From FACHB-T130 sp042747725 (GTDB lineage: Bacteria > Cyanobacteriota > Cyanobacteriia > Cyanobacteriales > FACHB-T130), in NCBI RefSeq assembly GCF_042747725.1, contig NZ_JBHZGO010000040.1, positions 62,001 through 126,000 on the forward strand: a stretch of 64,000 nt of DNA. The letters run 5' to 3'. Below, piece after piece: positions 51,794 to 59,310 of this stretch; the first letter of the stretch is position 1, and each line of letters starts with the position of its first letter. The translations under genes were made by a program, and so were the position numbers. The notes beneath the pieces were generated by a model. That model worked only from the letters and a program-made list of their open reading frames with translations. It was not told where the DNA came from and did not search any database.

Positions 51794-54700
51794 TTACCAG
51801 GGCAGGCGTCCTGAATAGTTGTTTCCTCGACGCTCTCGCTCTATTTCCAACCGTTGCCGTATAAAACTATAGACCTCACGAGCTAGAATTTCTAAGTTGT
51901 CAGCGGCTTCCTCCGGTGAGGAATCATCAACGCTAGACAAGCTTTGATCGATTGCTCCTACTTGGCTATCAGCCTCCCCCATCAACTGTATAAGAGCTTC
52001 CATTCCAGAGGCTGATGTGCGACGCGAGGGCATGGAATATGTCTGAATAACATTGCCCAAACTATTGTTTTGTTGGGAATTTATCATGGGCTGGGAAATA
52101 TTTGATTGGGAGCTGTTGTAGTCGGATGCTTTGGAAACTATCGGCTTTGGCGCTGCATCCCACGTCCTCGGTTCTGAGAGGGGTTGTACAACTATCGATT
52201 CGCTTGCTTTAGGTGTACTCTCGCCTAGTAATTCAAAAATACTTGACCAAGATGTTGGTATCTCTCTGGTGTTCGTAGAACTGTTTGCAGAAGGTAGAGT
52301 CTCAGAGGGAGAGGAAAGGGAAGAAGTTGCTGCTTGCACTTGTTCTATGCTGCTTGGAAATGCTGTAGCTTCTTGATTTTTCTTCCATGACTCTTCTGGC
52401 ATTCTCTGGATAGGAATAGACTGCTCCGAAGCAGGCGAGAAGTTTGAGGTAATCGGTGCAAGGAAGGATGCCTCAACCTTCTTGCTTCCTGTGTCTGAAA
52501 ATGGGGAAGCAAGAAGGTTGGATTGTTGAGCTAGAGGGCTGAGAATGGATAGATTTGTCAGCACTTGAGGTAATTGAGGCAGTTCTTCTCTCTCCTCAAG
52601 CGGCTCTGTTTCCACCAGAGGTTGTATAACGGTGGGTTCTGTAATTTGTGTGCTTTGGGGCACCTGTACAGGGGGATTGGCAGAGGATGTGGAAGCGATC
52701 GCATCTTCTGCCAATCCTGTCAATTTTTTACTTGCCGATTCGGTTGCTAATTTCGCTTGGATTACCGTAGTGTCTGACGTTGTTGTACTTTCAGGCACTT
52801 GTATGGAATCGGTGATGGAAGCGATCGCATCTTTTGCCAATCCAGTCAAATCTTCACTTGCCGATTCGGTTGCTAATTTCGCTTGCACAATCGCGTCTGG
52901 CGTTGTTGTACTTTCAGGCACCTGTATAGAATTGGTGGAAGCGATCGCATCTTTTGCCAACCTTGTCAAATCTTTACTTGCCGATTCGGTTGCTAATTTC
53001 GCTTGGATTACCGTAGTGTCTGGCGTTGTTGTACTTTCAGGCACCTGTATGGAATTGGTGGAAGCGATCGCATCTTTTGCCAACCTTGTCAAATCTTCAC
53101 TTGCCGATTCGGTTGCTAATTTCGCTTGGATTACCGTAGTGTCTGACGTTGTTGTACTTTCAGGCACTTGTATGGAATCGGTGGTGGAAGCGATCGCATC
53201 TTGTGCCAATCCAGTCAAATCTTCACTTGCCGATTCGGTTGCTAATTTCGCTTGCACAATCGCGTCTGGCGTTGTTGTACTTTCAGGCACCTGTATAGAA
53301 TTGGTGGAAGCGATCGCATCCTCCGTCTTTTGCGACAGTGGGGGTTCATCTGGTTCTGTGGCTACTGAAAGCACAGGTGCCTTTTGAACTAGCGATTCTA
53401 CGTTTGTTGCAGGGGCTATGCTGTCCGAACGGTCAACTGTTATCTTATCGGAAGCGATCGCTGGCATTTCAACTGATTCTGCCTCTGTAACCGCAGAAAA
53501 TGACATTGGCGACTCAATCGGTTCCGTAACATTTGATAACGTAGCTTCTCTGTGGTTTGCTGCTTCTGTTTCCGACAGGGGTTGTACAACAACTCGATCT
53601 GTAGTGACTTCCGGCACAGTGTTGGAAGTGGTCAAATTAGAGACTGCGGTTAATTCGCTCACTGCTGAAGTAAGTTCTAACTCTGTCTCTGGTGGCACCG
53701 ATGCAACTTGTGGTGCAGTTAACGGCTGAGGCATTTGTGCCTTTTGAACTTGCAGTTCAGCTTGTAATAGCGGTTGTTCTACCGTTGGTTCGATGACGGC
53801 TGGATCTGGCTGCACAGATGAAGGCATAGTGGGCGAGGACGAGTCAGCCAGAGCGTTTTTCACCTGGCTCATCTGTTCTGGTGCTGTAATAAATGACGTG
53901 AGTTCCTCAATCGCTGATGCCCTTTGAACTTGTGGTTCTGTATCCGAAAGAGTTTGTCCTAAAGTTGGTTGGCTAGCAATTGTCTCTGGCGGTGCTGATG
54001 CTACATTTGGTGCTATTTGTTCGTCAATCGCTGGTGCCCTTTGAACTTGTGATTCTGTATCCAAAAAGGCTTGTCCTAACCTTGGTTCGGTTGCGGTTGT
54101 CTCTGTTGGCACCGATGAAAGCGTGGTTGAAGAGGGCGAAGTAGCGATCGCGTTAGTTATTTCAGATGTCTGTAGTGCCGTGGGGGTGTCAATTTCGGTT
54201 GCCCTTTGAACTTGATGAGGTTCTGTTTGTAACAGCGGTTGTTCCAGTGTTGGTACGGTTGTAAGTGTTTCTAACGGTGCTGATGAAGGCGTGGTTGAAG
54301 AGGGTGAAGTAGCGATCGCCTTGCTTATCTCACTTGCTTGTAGTGTCGCGGCTGCATCTGGTGTCGTGGAAGCCTCTATCGCTGCTGTCCTTTGAATTGT
54401 GCTGGGTGAGGGCGAAGTAGCGATCGCGTTGCTTATCTCAGATGTCTGTAGTGTCGTGGAAGCGTCAATCGCTGCTGTCCTTTGAACGGATGATTCTGTT
54501 TGTAACAGCGGTTGTTCTAGTGTTGGGACGCTTGTGGTTGGATTTGACGGTGCTGATGAAGGCGTGGTTGAAGAGGGCGAAATAGCGATCGCGTTGCTTA
54601 TCTCACTTGCTTGTAGTGTCTTTGCTGCATCTGGTGTCGTAGAAGCCTCAATCGCCGCTGTCCTTTGAATTGTGCTAGGTGAGGACGAACTAGCGATCGC

Positions 54701-55606
54701 GTTAGTTATTTCACTTGCTGCTGCAATGGGTGCCGTTTGTTCGTCAATTTCTACTGCCCTTTGAATTTCGTCGGGTTCTGTTTGTAACAGCGGTTGTTCC
54801 AGCTTTGGGGCGGTGGCAAGTGTTTCTGTTGGCACCGATGAAGGCGTAGTTGAAGAGGGCGAACTAGCGATCGCGTTAGTTATTTCACTTGCTGCTGCAA
54901 TGGGTGCCGTTTGTTCGTCAATTTCTACTGCCCTTTGAATTGTGCTAGGTGAGGACGAACTAGCGATCGCGTTAGTTATTTCACTTGCTGCTGCAATGGG
55001 TGCCGTTTGTTCGTCAATTTCTACTGCCCTTTGAATTGTGCTAGGTGAGGACGAACTAGCGATCGCCTTAGTTATTTCACTTGCTGCTGCAATGGGTGCC
55101 GTTTGTTCGTCAATTTCTGCTGTCCTTTGAATTGTGCTGGGTGAGGGTGAACTAGCGATCGCCTTAGTTATTTCAGATGTCTGTAGTGCCGTGGAAACGT
55201 CAATCGCTGCTGCTTTTTGAGCTGGTGGTTCGGTTGCTAAAACGGGTTGTACTAATGTTGGATTGGTTGCCCGCATGACTGGCAAAGCAGCATCTGCCGA
55301 GATCGGTGCGGCGTCAACATCGACCGATTCACTTAATTGTGAGTCTTGGGATTCTGCAAAAAAGGGTGAATTCTTGAAAGGATTATCCGGCGGAAATTCA
55401 TCCGACATTTCCTCAGAGAAAAAACCGGAAGGATTGAAAACTGTAATCGATCTCGCTCCTAACGGATGCAAAAATTTAGGATTTAGTAATTTCTGCCCTA
55501 ACGGATTAGGTGGAAGCAAGGGGTTTTTGATCCCAAGGGGTTCTTGAGGTATCGTTTCTCCATCGGGAAGATTGTTCCTTGTTTCTGTGCCCTCATGTTC
55601 CGCCAT
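51794..55606 (-). CDS. 1270-residue repetitive, disordered eCIS-locus protein
   Basis: I do not recognise a family. It is nearly all low-complexity Ser/Thr/Ala/Pro/Glu/Gln sequence with two repeat arrays. A 32-residue unit (P-S-T-I-Q-R-A-V-E-I-D-E-Q-T-A-P-I-A-A-A...) recurs at about residues 150-320. A unit of about 41 residues (I-Q-V-P-E-S-T-T-T-P-D, I-Q-A-K-L-A-T-E-S-A-S) recurs six times at about 760-970. A weaker Q-P-L-L-x-T-E-P / Q-R-A pattern pervades the whole. It has no signal peptide or membrane helix. The last about 40 residues differ: a charged helix L-A-R-E-V-Y-S-F-I-R-Q-R-L-E-I-E-R-E-R-R-G. This helix matches the end of the 95-residue protein at 56216. Position and size suggest a tape measure, a lumen protein or a disordered tether, but no function is proven. 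Confidence 0.6.
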   Translation of the reverse strand: MAEHEGTETRNNLPDGETIPQEPLGIKNPLLPPNPLGQKLLNPKFLHPLGARSITVFNPSGFFSEEMSDEFPPDNPFKNSPFFAESQDSQLSESVDVDAAPISADAALPVMRATNPTLVQPVLATEPPAQKAAAIDVSTALQTSEITKAIASSPSPSTIQRTAEIDEQTAPIAAASEITKAIASSSSPSTIQRAVEIDEQTAPIAAASEITNAIASSSSPSTIQRAVEIDEQTAPIAAASEITNAIASSPSSTTPSSVPTETLATAPKLEQPLLQTEPDEIQRAVEIDEQTAPIAAASEITNAIASSSSPSTIQRTAAIEASTTPDAAKTLQASEISNAIAISPSSTTPSSAPSNPTTSVPTLEQPLLQTESSVQRTAAIDASTTLQTSEISNAIATSPSPSTIQRTAAIEASTTPDAAATLQASEISKAIATSPSSTTPSSAPLETLTTVPTLEQPLLQTEPHQVQRATEIDTPTALQTSEITNAIATSPSSTTLSSVPTETTATEPRLGQAFLDTESQVQRAPAIDEQIAPNVASAPPETIASQPTLGQTLSDTEPQVQRASAIEELTSFITAPEQMSQVKNALADSSSPTMPSSVQPDPAVIEPTVEQPLLQAELQVQKAQMPQPLTAPQVASVPPETELELTSAVSELTAVSNLTTSNTVPEVTTDRVVVQPLSETEAANHREATLSNVTEPIESPMSFSAVTEAESVEMPAIASDKITVDRSDSIAPATNVESLVQKAPVLSVATEPDEPPLSQKTEDAIASTNSIQVPESTTTPDAIVQAKLATESASEDLTGLAQDAIASTTDSIQVPESTTTSDTTVIQAKLATESASEDLTRLAKDAIASTNSIQVPESTTTPDTTVIQAKLATESASKDLTRLAKDAIASTNSIQVPESTTTPDAIVQAKLATESASEDLTGLAKDAIASITDSIQVPESTTTSDTTVIQAKLATESASKKLTGLAEDAIASTSSANPPVQVPQSTQITEPTVIQPLVETEPLEEREELPQLPQVLTNLSILSPLAQQSNLLASPFSDTGSKKVEASFLAPITSNFSPASEQSIPIQRMPEESWKKNQEATAFPSSIEQVQAATSSLSSPSETLPSANSSTNTREIPTSWSSIFELLGESTPKASESIVVQPLSEPRTWDAAPKPIVSKASDYNSSQSNISQPMINSQQNNSLGNVIQTYSMPSRRTSASGMEALIQLMGEADSQVGAIDQSLSSVDDSSPEEAADNLEILAREVYSFIRQRLEIERERRGNNYSGRLPW
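52690..53330. repeat. In-gene tandem repeat, about 123-bp unit
   Basis: Six units of about 120-127 bp within the 1270-residue gene. Each has a HIP1-type GCGATCGCATCT near its start and CTTGCCGATTCGGTTGCTAA inside. Copies differ by a few bases only, so the array expanded recently or is homogenised. The plus strand also stays open for 251 codons here, which is a by-product. Confidence 0.85.
54680..55170. repeat. In-gene tandem repeat, 96-bp unit
   Basis: Adjacent 96-bp units (32 codons) around AGCGATCGCGTTAGTTATTT and GGGTGCCGTTTGTTCGTCAA; HIP1 octamers recur at about 54688, 54862, 54958, 55054 and 55150. Related but more diverged units continue down to about 54130. A HIP1 octamer is a fixed part of each unit. 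Confidence 0.83.
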
Positions 55607-55625
55607 ATTTTTGTTGTATTAATTA

Positions 55626-56216
55626 CTAGGCGAAGTATCCCAAACTATCGCGCCCACCGGAAATTGAAGAACCGCCAGTGCGTGACTTATCAACCTGCAA
55701 ACCCTCGTATGACAGCGTTAACTCTTCAATCGCCACCGTATTGGAGTCTGCATTTAATGAGGCTGACTTCCAAGCAACAGGAACAGCACCAATTAGAGTC
55801 CAACACTGCATTGTTTCACCTGCCGGGTTGAATACTAAAATATTAATGTTACGACGTTCTTTCTTCGGAAGATTATTGCCTTTATTGCGCCCAACATCGC
55901 TTAATATTTTACTAATCCAATCCCAAAAAACTAAATCATTGGTGATGCCACGCTTGAGGGTTACGTCTGTAAATTCTGCCTGACCCAGAAAAATTCTCTG
56001 TTGATCGTTGACACCGCCTTCATAGTGTTTTTCAGCTTTTATCGTGACACCCAAGCCTTGGCACTCGGTGAAACAGGCAGTAATATTACTTTGAATTTCT
56101 ACATAGAAGCGATTGGCAGTAACGTAGTTCAGTTCGCGGACGCTAGTGCCATTTTTGTTGTTTCCATTATTGCGACTTGATGTAGACGGCTGTGCTGGTG
56201 GCAGTGGGGCGGGCAT
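55626..56216 (-). CDS. eCIS tail tube protein (gp19-like, Cis1/Cis5 type)
   Basis: It has 196 residues. A polar N-terminus of about 30 residues precedes the phage T4 gp19-like tube fold: N-R-F-Y-V-E-I, A-C-F-T-E-C-Q-G-L-G-V-T, then K-R-G-I-T-N-D-L-V-F-W-D-W-I, and C-terminal W-K-S-A-S-L-N-A-D-S-N-T-V-A-I-E-E-L-T-L-S-Y-E-G. It forms the hexameric rings of the inner tube. Only one tube gene is present, whereas many eCIS have two. The start codon overlaps the stop of the small upstream gene by one base (TGATG), indicating coupled translation. Confidence 0.9.
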   Translation of the reverse strand: MPAPLPPAQPSTSSRNNGNNKNGTSVRELNYVTANRFYVEIQSNITACFTECQGLGVTIKAEKHYEGGVNDQQRIFLGQAEFTDVTLKRGITNDLVFWDWISKILSDVGRNKGNNLPKKERRNINILVFNPAGETMQCWTLIGAVPVAWKSASLNADSNTVAIEELTLSYEGLQVDKSRTGGSSISGGRDSLGYFA

Positions 56217-56503
56217 CAGAAGTATCCTCCGTAGTTTCTACTGCGTTCCCTTTGACGACGTAAATCTTCAAGCATCAATTCATAGACGCGATCGCTCAAC
56301 TGCCGCAGCAATAAAGGATCGCGCAGAACTTTAGCTGCTGTCTTTGAAACCGCAGTTTGGTTATCTTTAATGTTACTGGGAACTAAAGCCGGTGCGGCGT
56401 GCCCAGCCGGACGGGCGCTACTCCCAATGGGTTGTAGATAGGGTTGTGTCCCCAGATTAGCGATCGCGCCGGAAACCGCTGGTCGGGAAGAATACCTGTT
56501 CAT
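56216..56503 (-). CDS. Small eCIS-locus protein with C-terminal charged helix
   Basis: It has 95 residues. The first half is Pro/Ala/Ser-rich and probably disordered. Residues about 62-90 form an amphipathic helix (L-R-Q-L-S-D-R-V-Y-E-L-M-L-E-D-L-R-R-Q-R-E-R) ending S-R-N-Y-G-G-Y-F. The same helix, with V-Y and R-E-R at matching positions, ends the 1270-residue protein. Small proteins with such a helix are encoded beside tube genes in many eCIS loci. Its stop overlaps the tube start codon. It may be a tube-binding assembly factor. Confidence 0.7.
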   Translation of the reverse strand: MNRYSSRPAVSGAIANLGTQPYLQPIGSSARPAGHAAPALVPSNIKDNQTAVSKTAAKVLRDPLLLRQLSDRVYELMLEDLRRQRERSRNYGGYF

Positions 56504-56635
56504 AAAAAAACCAGAACTTCCTGTTATTTTAGGGCACCCGTTTTTGGCTGATTGCTAGACAAAGGTCTAAATTTAGCTAATAGCTATTCGCCATTAACCT
56601 CCAGAAATCTAATCTAGCAGGTGATTATCTAAAAA

Positions 56636-58984
56636 CTATTCTAGCGGTTGCAACGGCACCAGTCCTGCTTTGCTCAGCAGTCGCTGTGCCTCACGAGTTC
56701 TTAGCAAATCGGCAAACTTTTGACCGGCAGGGATACGGCGGTTGTCTCCAGAATAAATAACGGTTATGGGATATGCCAAAGGGTAGGTGCTATTCTTGAA
56801 AAATTCCCTGTTAGGACGATAACTTCCTTTATCATCGCAGAGGTCGGTTGTTGGCTCTACTGGCTTCCCATTGTCTTGAATTAACGCCTGTATTGCCGGT
56901 TTATTACCATCTTTTAAAGCTAAAGGATAAGCCGAACACTGACCGAAAACTTTGCTAATTGTGCCAAAGGCAATTCCCCCGACTTCATCATCCTCAAAGT
57001 CCCGAATCACCTGTCGCAGAGTCTCGAAGGTAGACAGACGCTGAATTTCTGGCTCGAAAGAATTTTTAAACAAAGGACGTGGCTGCTCGCTCTTTTGAAT
57101 TAATTTTCTAAATAGAGCAATTTGCCGCTGATCTTTGAGAACCCGTTGCTCAAATATTCGTACTGCCTCAGTTTCTTTCGGAATATAGAGTTTTACAGGT
57201 AAATCAGGACCTCCTAAATCTTGCCAATTAGTGATTTCGCCAGTGTAAAGCTGACGCAATTGTTCAAAAGTAATTTGACCATTGAGAGCCTGAGGAAGAC
57301 TTTTATCTCTTTTGGCATAGCTGAAGGCAACAAACACGACCAGCCCATCGTAGGCAACTTCTTTATACTTTAGTTCGCTTGTCAAATTACTCACCAAGCT
57401 GGAAATCGCAAAGTCTACTTGTTGCGATCTGACTTTAGCGATCGCTTCCTCTCCAGAAGGCTCAGCTTGATAATTCAACTCTAATTTTGGCTGACGTTCT
57501 CTTAGTTTGTCTTCTAAAGTTTTATTCTTCGAGATGAGATTGGCGTGGCGCAATATATAGCTCCACGTTCCGTCTTTTTCCGCTGTGTAAGTAAACTTAC
57601 CAGCAGGAATACCAGGAATTTCCTTGATGCAACAAACCAGAAAATCATCATCGGCGGCACGATTACCAGCTTGAGACTTCGGAATCAGAAACCAGATCAA
57701 TATTCCCAACAAAGTCACTCCCAGAACACCCAACAACAGCCAGGGAGGACGACGCTTGGGTTTCTCATTTTCTAGCGGCGCTGTGTCTAAAACTACAAGA
57801 TCGACTGGTTTCTCCGGCGGCAGTTTCAACAGTGCCTGTCGTGCTTCCTCAGCACTCTCAAAACTGACATCTAGCCCTAAAAGGCGAAAAATGAACATTT
57901 TGAGGTGAGGTTCCACCACAGGCCATTGCTGCTCATCCTTAGGGTCAAGAAGCTGACCGGAAACGGGGTCAGTAGAGCGTCCTACTAACAGGTAAAAAGC
58001 CACGTATCCCAAAGCTACTAAGTCTTGGGCATCTGTAGGGATAATGGTTTGGGCAGTTGGCAGGTCGAACAGACGTTCCCAAAGCGCCAAATCACACACA
58101 TGGATAAAAAATTTCTGGTCGTCTGCCACCATGAGCAGGCTATCTAAACTAATATTGCCGTGAGCGATTCCCTGCTGCACCTGACCGGAGGGCAGACTGA
58201 ACTTTTGACCGTGGAGAAACTCTAGGGTTTGTAGGACTTGGTTGAGGACTTGGCGCACTTGCCGACTGGTCATCGAACCATTGGCGGCAAGGCAGGCGTT
58301 TAGAGTTGGATGCGTATCTAAATTGCTAGTAGTAACGAGGTAGCAGCGTTCCTCAATCGGGTCAGAAATGGCGTCCCAAGGGTGACGCAAGCGAACATCT
58401 TGGACTCTTCCATCTGCTAGACTCAAACCCGCTGCTAACTCGAAGGTTTGCTGACGCAGGCGAGTTTCTTCCTCGTTGAAACAACGGTTGGGAAGTAGGT
58501 ACTCTTTAATCACAACTGGCTGCTGATCGGCAACCTGAATTCCCTTGTACAGTCGCCCCATTCCCCGGCGTCCCAGCAAGCCTTCGATTCGATATCTTCC
58601 CCGACGCCCCCGGATTTCACTTTTATCGGCTAAGGTGGCTGGGAAACTACATTCCGAGCAATATTTAGCTGTCGGATCTTGCTGAACCGTTTGTAGCGGC
58701 AAGGTACAGCTTAAGGCTTCACTATACTTGCAACGGTACTGTCTGTAGAGGTGGTCAACCCCCTGAACTTGCGTGGTAAATTGAGGCGGCGGTACTTCTG
58801 TTGGGTCTGATTGGGAAGTTGCTTCCTCTGGCGTTAGGGGATCGAGTTCGGTTTTGATTTCATCAACGACAGGTGCAATCCATTCGTATCGACTCAACCA
58901 ACCGTATTGGTACAGTCTAAAATTGGGGGGGTTCCTCCTCAGAAACTCCCTCAGAATAATTTTGGGAATGTTTGTCAGTGCCAC
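56636..58984 (-). CDS. Membrane pseudokinase fused to a PstS-like phosphate-binding domain
   Basis: It has 782 residues. An N-terminal region with a CxxC-type cluster (about 85-115: Y-R-C-K-Y then Y-C-S-E-C) precedes a kinase fold at about 130-395. The glycine loop L-G-R-R-G-M-G-R-L-Y and the lysine in V-V-I-K-E-Y remain. However, HRD-x-K-x-x-N has become H-G-N-I-S-L-D-S and DFG has become D-L-A, so it should be catalytically dead. A membrane helix is at about 418-438. The C-terminal about 330 residues are a PBP-like domain of the PstS type (A-I-A-K-V-R-S-Q-Q-V-D-F-A-I, G-E-I-T-N-W-Q-D-L-G-G). The start is GTG at 58984, with GGAGA upstream. Confidence 0.75.
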   Translation of the reverse strand: MALTNIPKIILREFLRRNPPNFRLYQYGWLSRYEWIAPVVDEIKTELDPLTPEEATSQSDPTEVPPPQFTTQVQGVDHLYRQYRCKYSEALSCTLPLQTVQQDPTAKYCSECSFPATLADKSEIRGRRGRYRIEGLLGRRGMGRLYKGIQVADQQPVVIKEYLLPNRCFNEEETRLRQQTFELAAGLSLADGRVQDVRLRHPWDAISDPIEERCYLVTTSNLDTHPTLNACLAANGSMTSRQVRQVLNQVLQTLEFLHGQKFSLPSGQVQQGIAHGNISLDSLLMVADDQKFFIHVCDLALWERLFDLPTAQTIIPTDAQDLVALGYVAFYLLVGRSTDPVSGQLLDPKDEQQWPVVEPHLKMFIFRLLGLDVSFESAEEARQALLKLPPEKPVDLVVLDTAPLENEKPKRRPPWLLLGVLGVTLLGILIWFLIPKSQAGNRAADDDFLVCCIKEIPGIPAGKFTYTAEKDGTWSYILRHANLISKNKTLEDKLRERQPKLELNYQAEPSGEEAIAKVRSQQVDFAISSLVSNLTSELKYKEVAYDGLVVFVAFSYAKRDKSLPQALNGQITFEQLRQLYTGEITNWQDLGGPDLPVKLYIPKETEAVRIFEQRVLKDQRQIALFRKLIQKSEQPRPLFKNSFEPEIQRLSTFETLRQVIRDFEDDEVGGIAFGTISKVFGQCSAYPLALKDGNKPAIQALIQDNGKPVEPTTDLCDDKGSYRPNREFFKNSTYPLAYPITVIYSGDNRRIPAGQKFADLLRTREAQRLLSKAGLVPLQPLE

Positions 58985-59056
58985 CGAAAATTCTCCGGAT
59001 AAGCGATAGGTGGATGGTAAAGTAACATTGATTTAGCGCACTTGGAATATACAGCT

Positions 59057-59266
59057 ATGGCAACAGAGGAAGTAATAAAACTTTTCAGAGCTGTTCAAAC
59101 TGACCCCGCCTTACGGGAGAAGCTCAACTCTGCACCCGACTTGGAAACATTAGTCAAGATGGCTGAAGAATGTGGCTATAACTTTACAGTTGAAGAATGG
59201 AAAGATACAACCGGATTTAAGGTAGAAGAGTTGGAAGGGGAATTGTCGGAAATCCCTGGGTTATAA
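59057..59266 (+). CDS. Nif11-type leader-like peptide
   Basis: It has 69 residues from the ATG at 59057; a TTG at 59042 would add five. The Nif11 domain pattern is clear: E-E-V-I-K-L-F-R-A-V-Q-T-D-P-A-L-R-E-K-L, L-V-K-M-A-E-E-C-G-Y-N-F-T-V-E-E-W. The end E-L-E-G-E-L-S-E-I-P-G-L resembles the leader end of Nif11-type RiPP precursors but lacks the double glycine and any Cys/Ser/Thr-rich core peptide. No lanthipeptide or other maturation enzyme is nearby. It is the only gene on the plus strand inside the eCIS locus and is divergent from the pseudokinase gene. Confidence 0.78.
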   Translation: MATEEVIKLFRAVQTDPALREKLNSAPDLETLVKMAEECGYNFTVEEWKDTTGFKVEELEGELSEIPGL

Positions 59267-59310
59267 GTTTAATCAGCACTAGAGAACAAAAGCGCGATCG
59301 CCTTCTCATT

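Noticed and set aside
52632..53387. 251-codon plus-strand open frame
   Set aside because: It is the mirror of the 123-bp repeats in the 1270-residue gene; the minus-strand frame is much longer, lies in the eCIS gene order and has a proper start.
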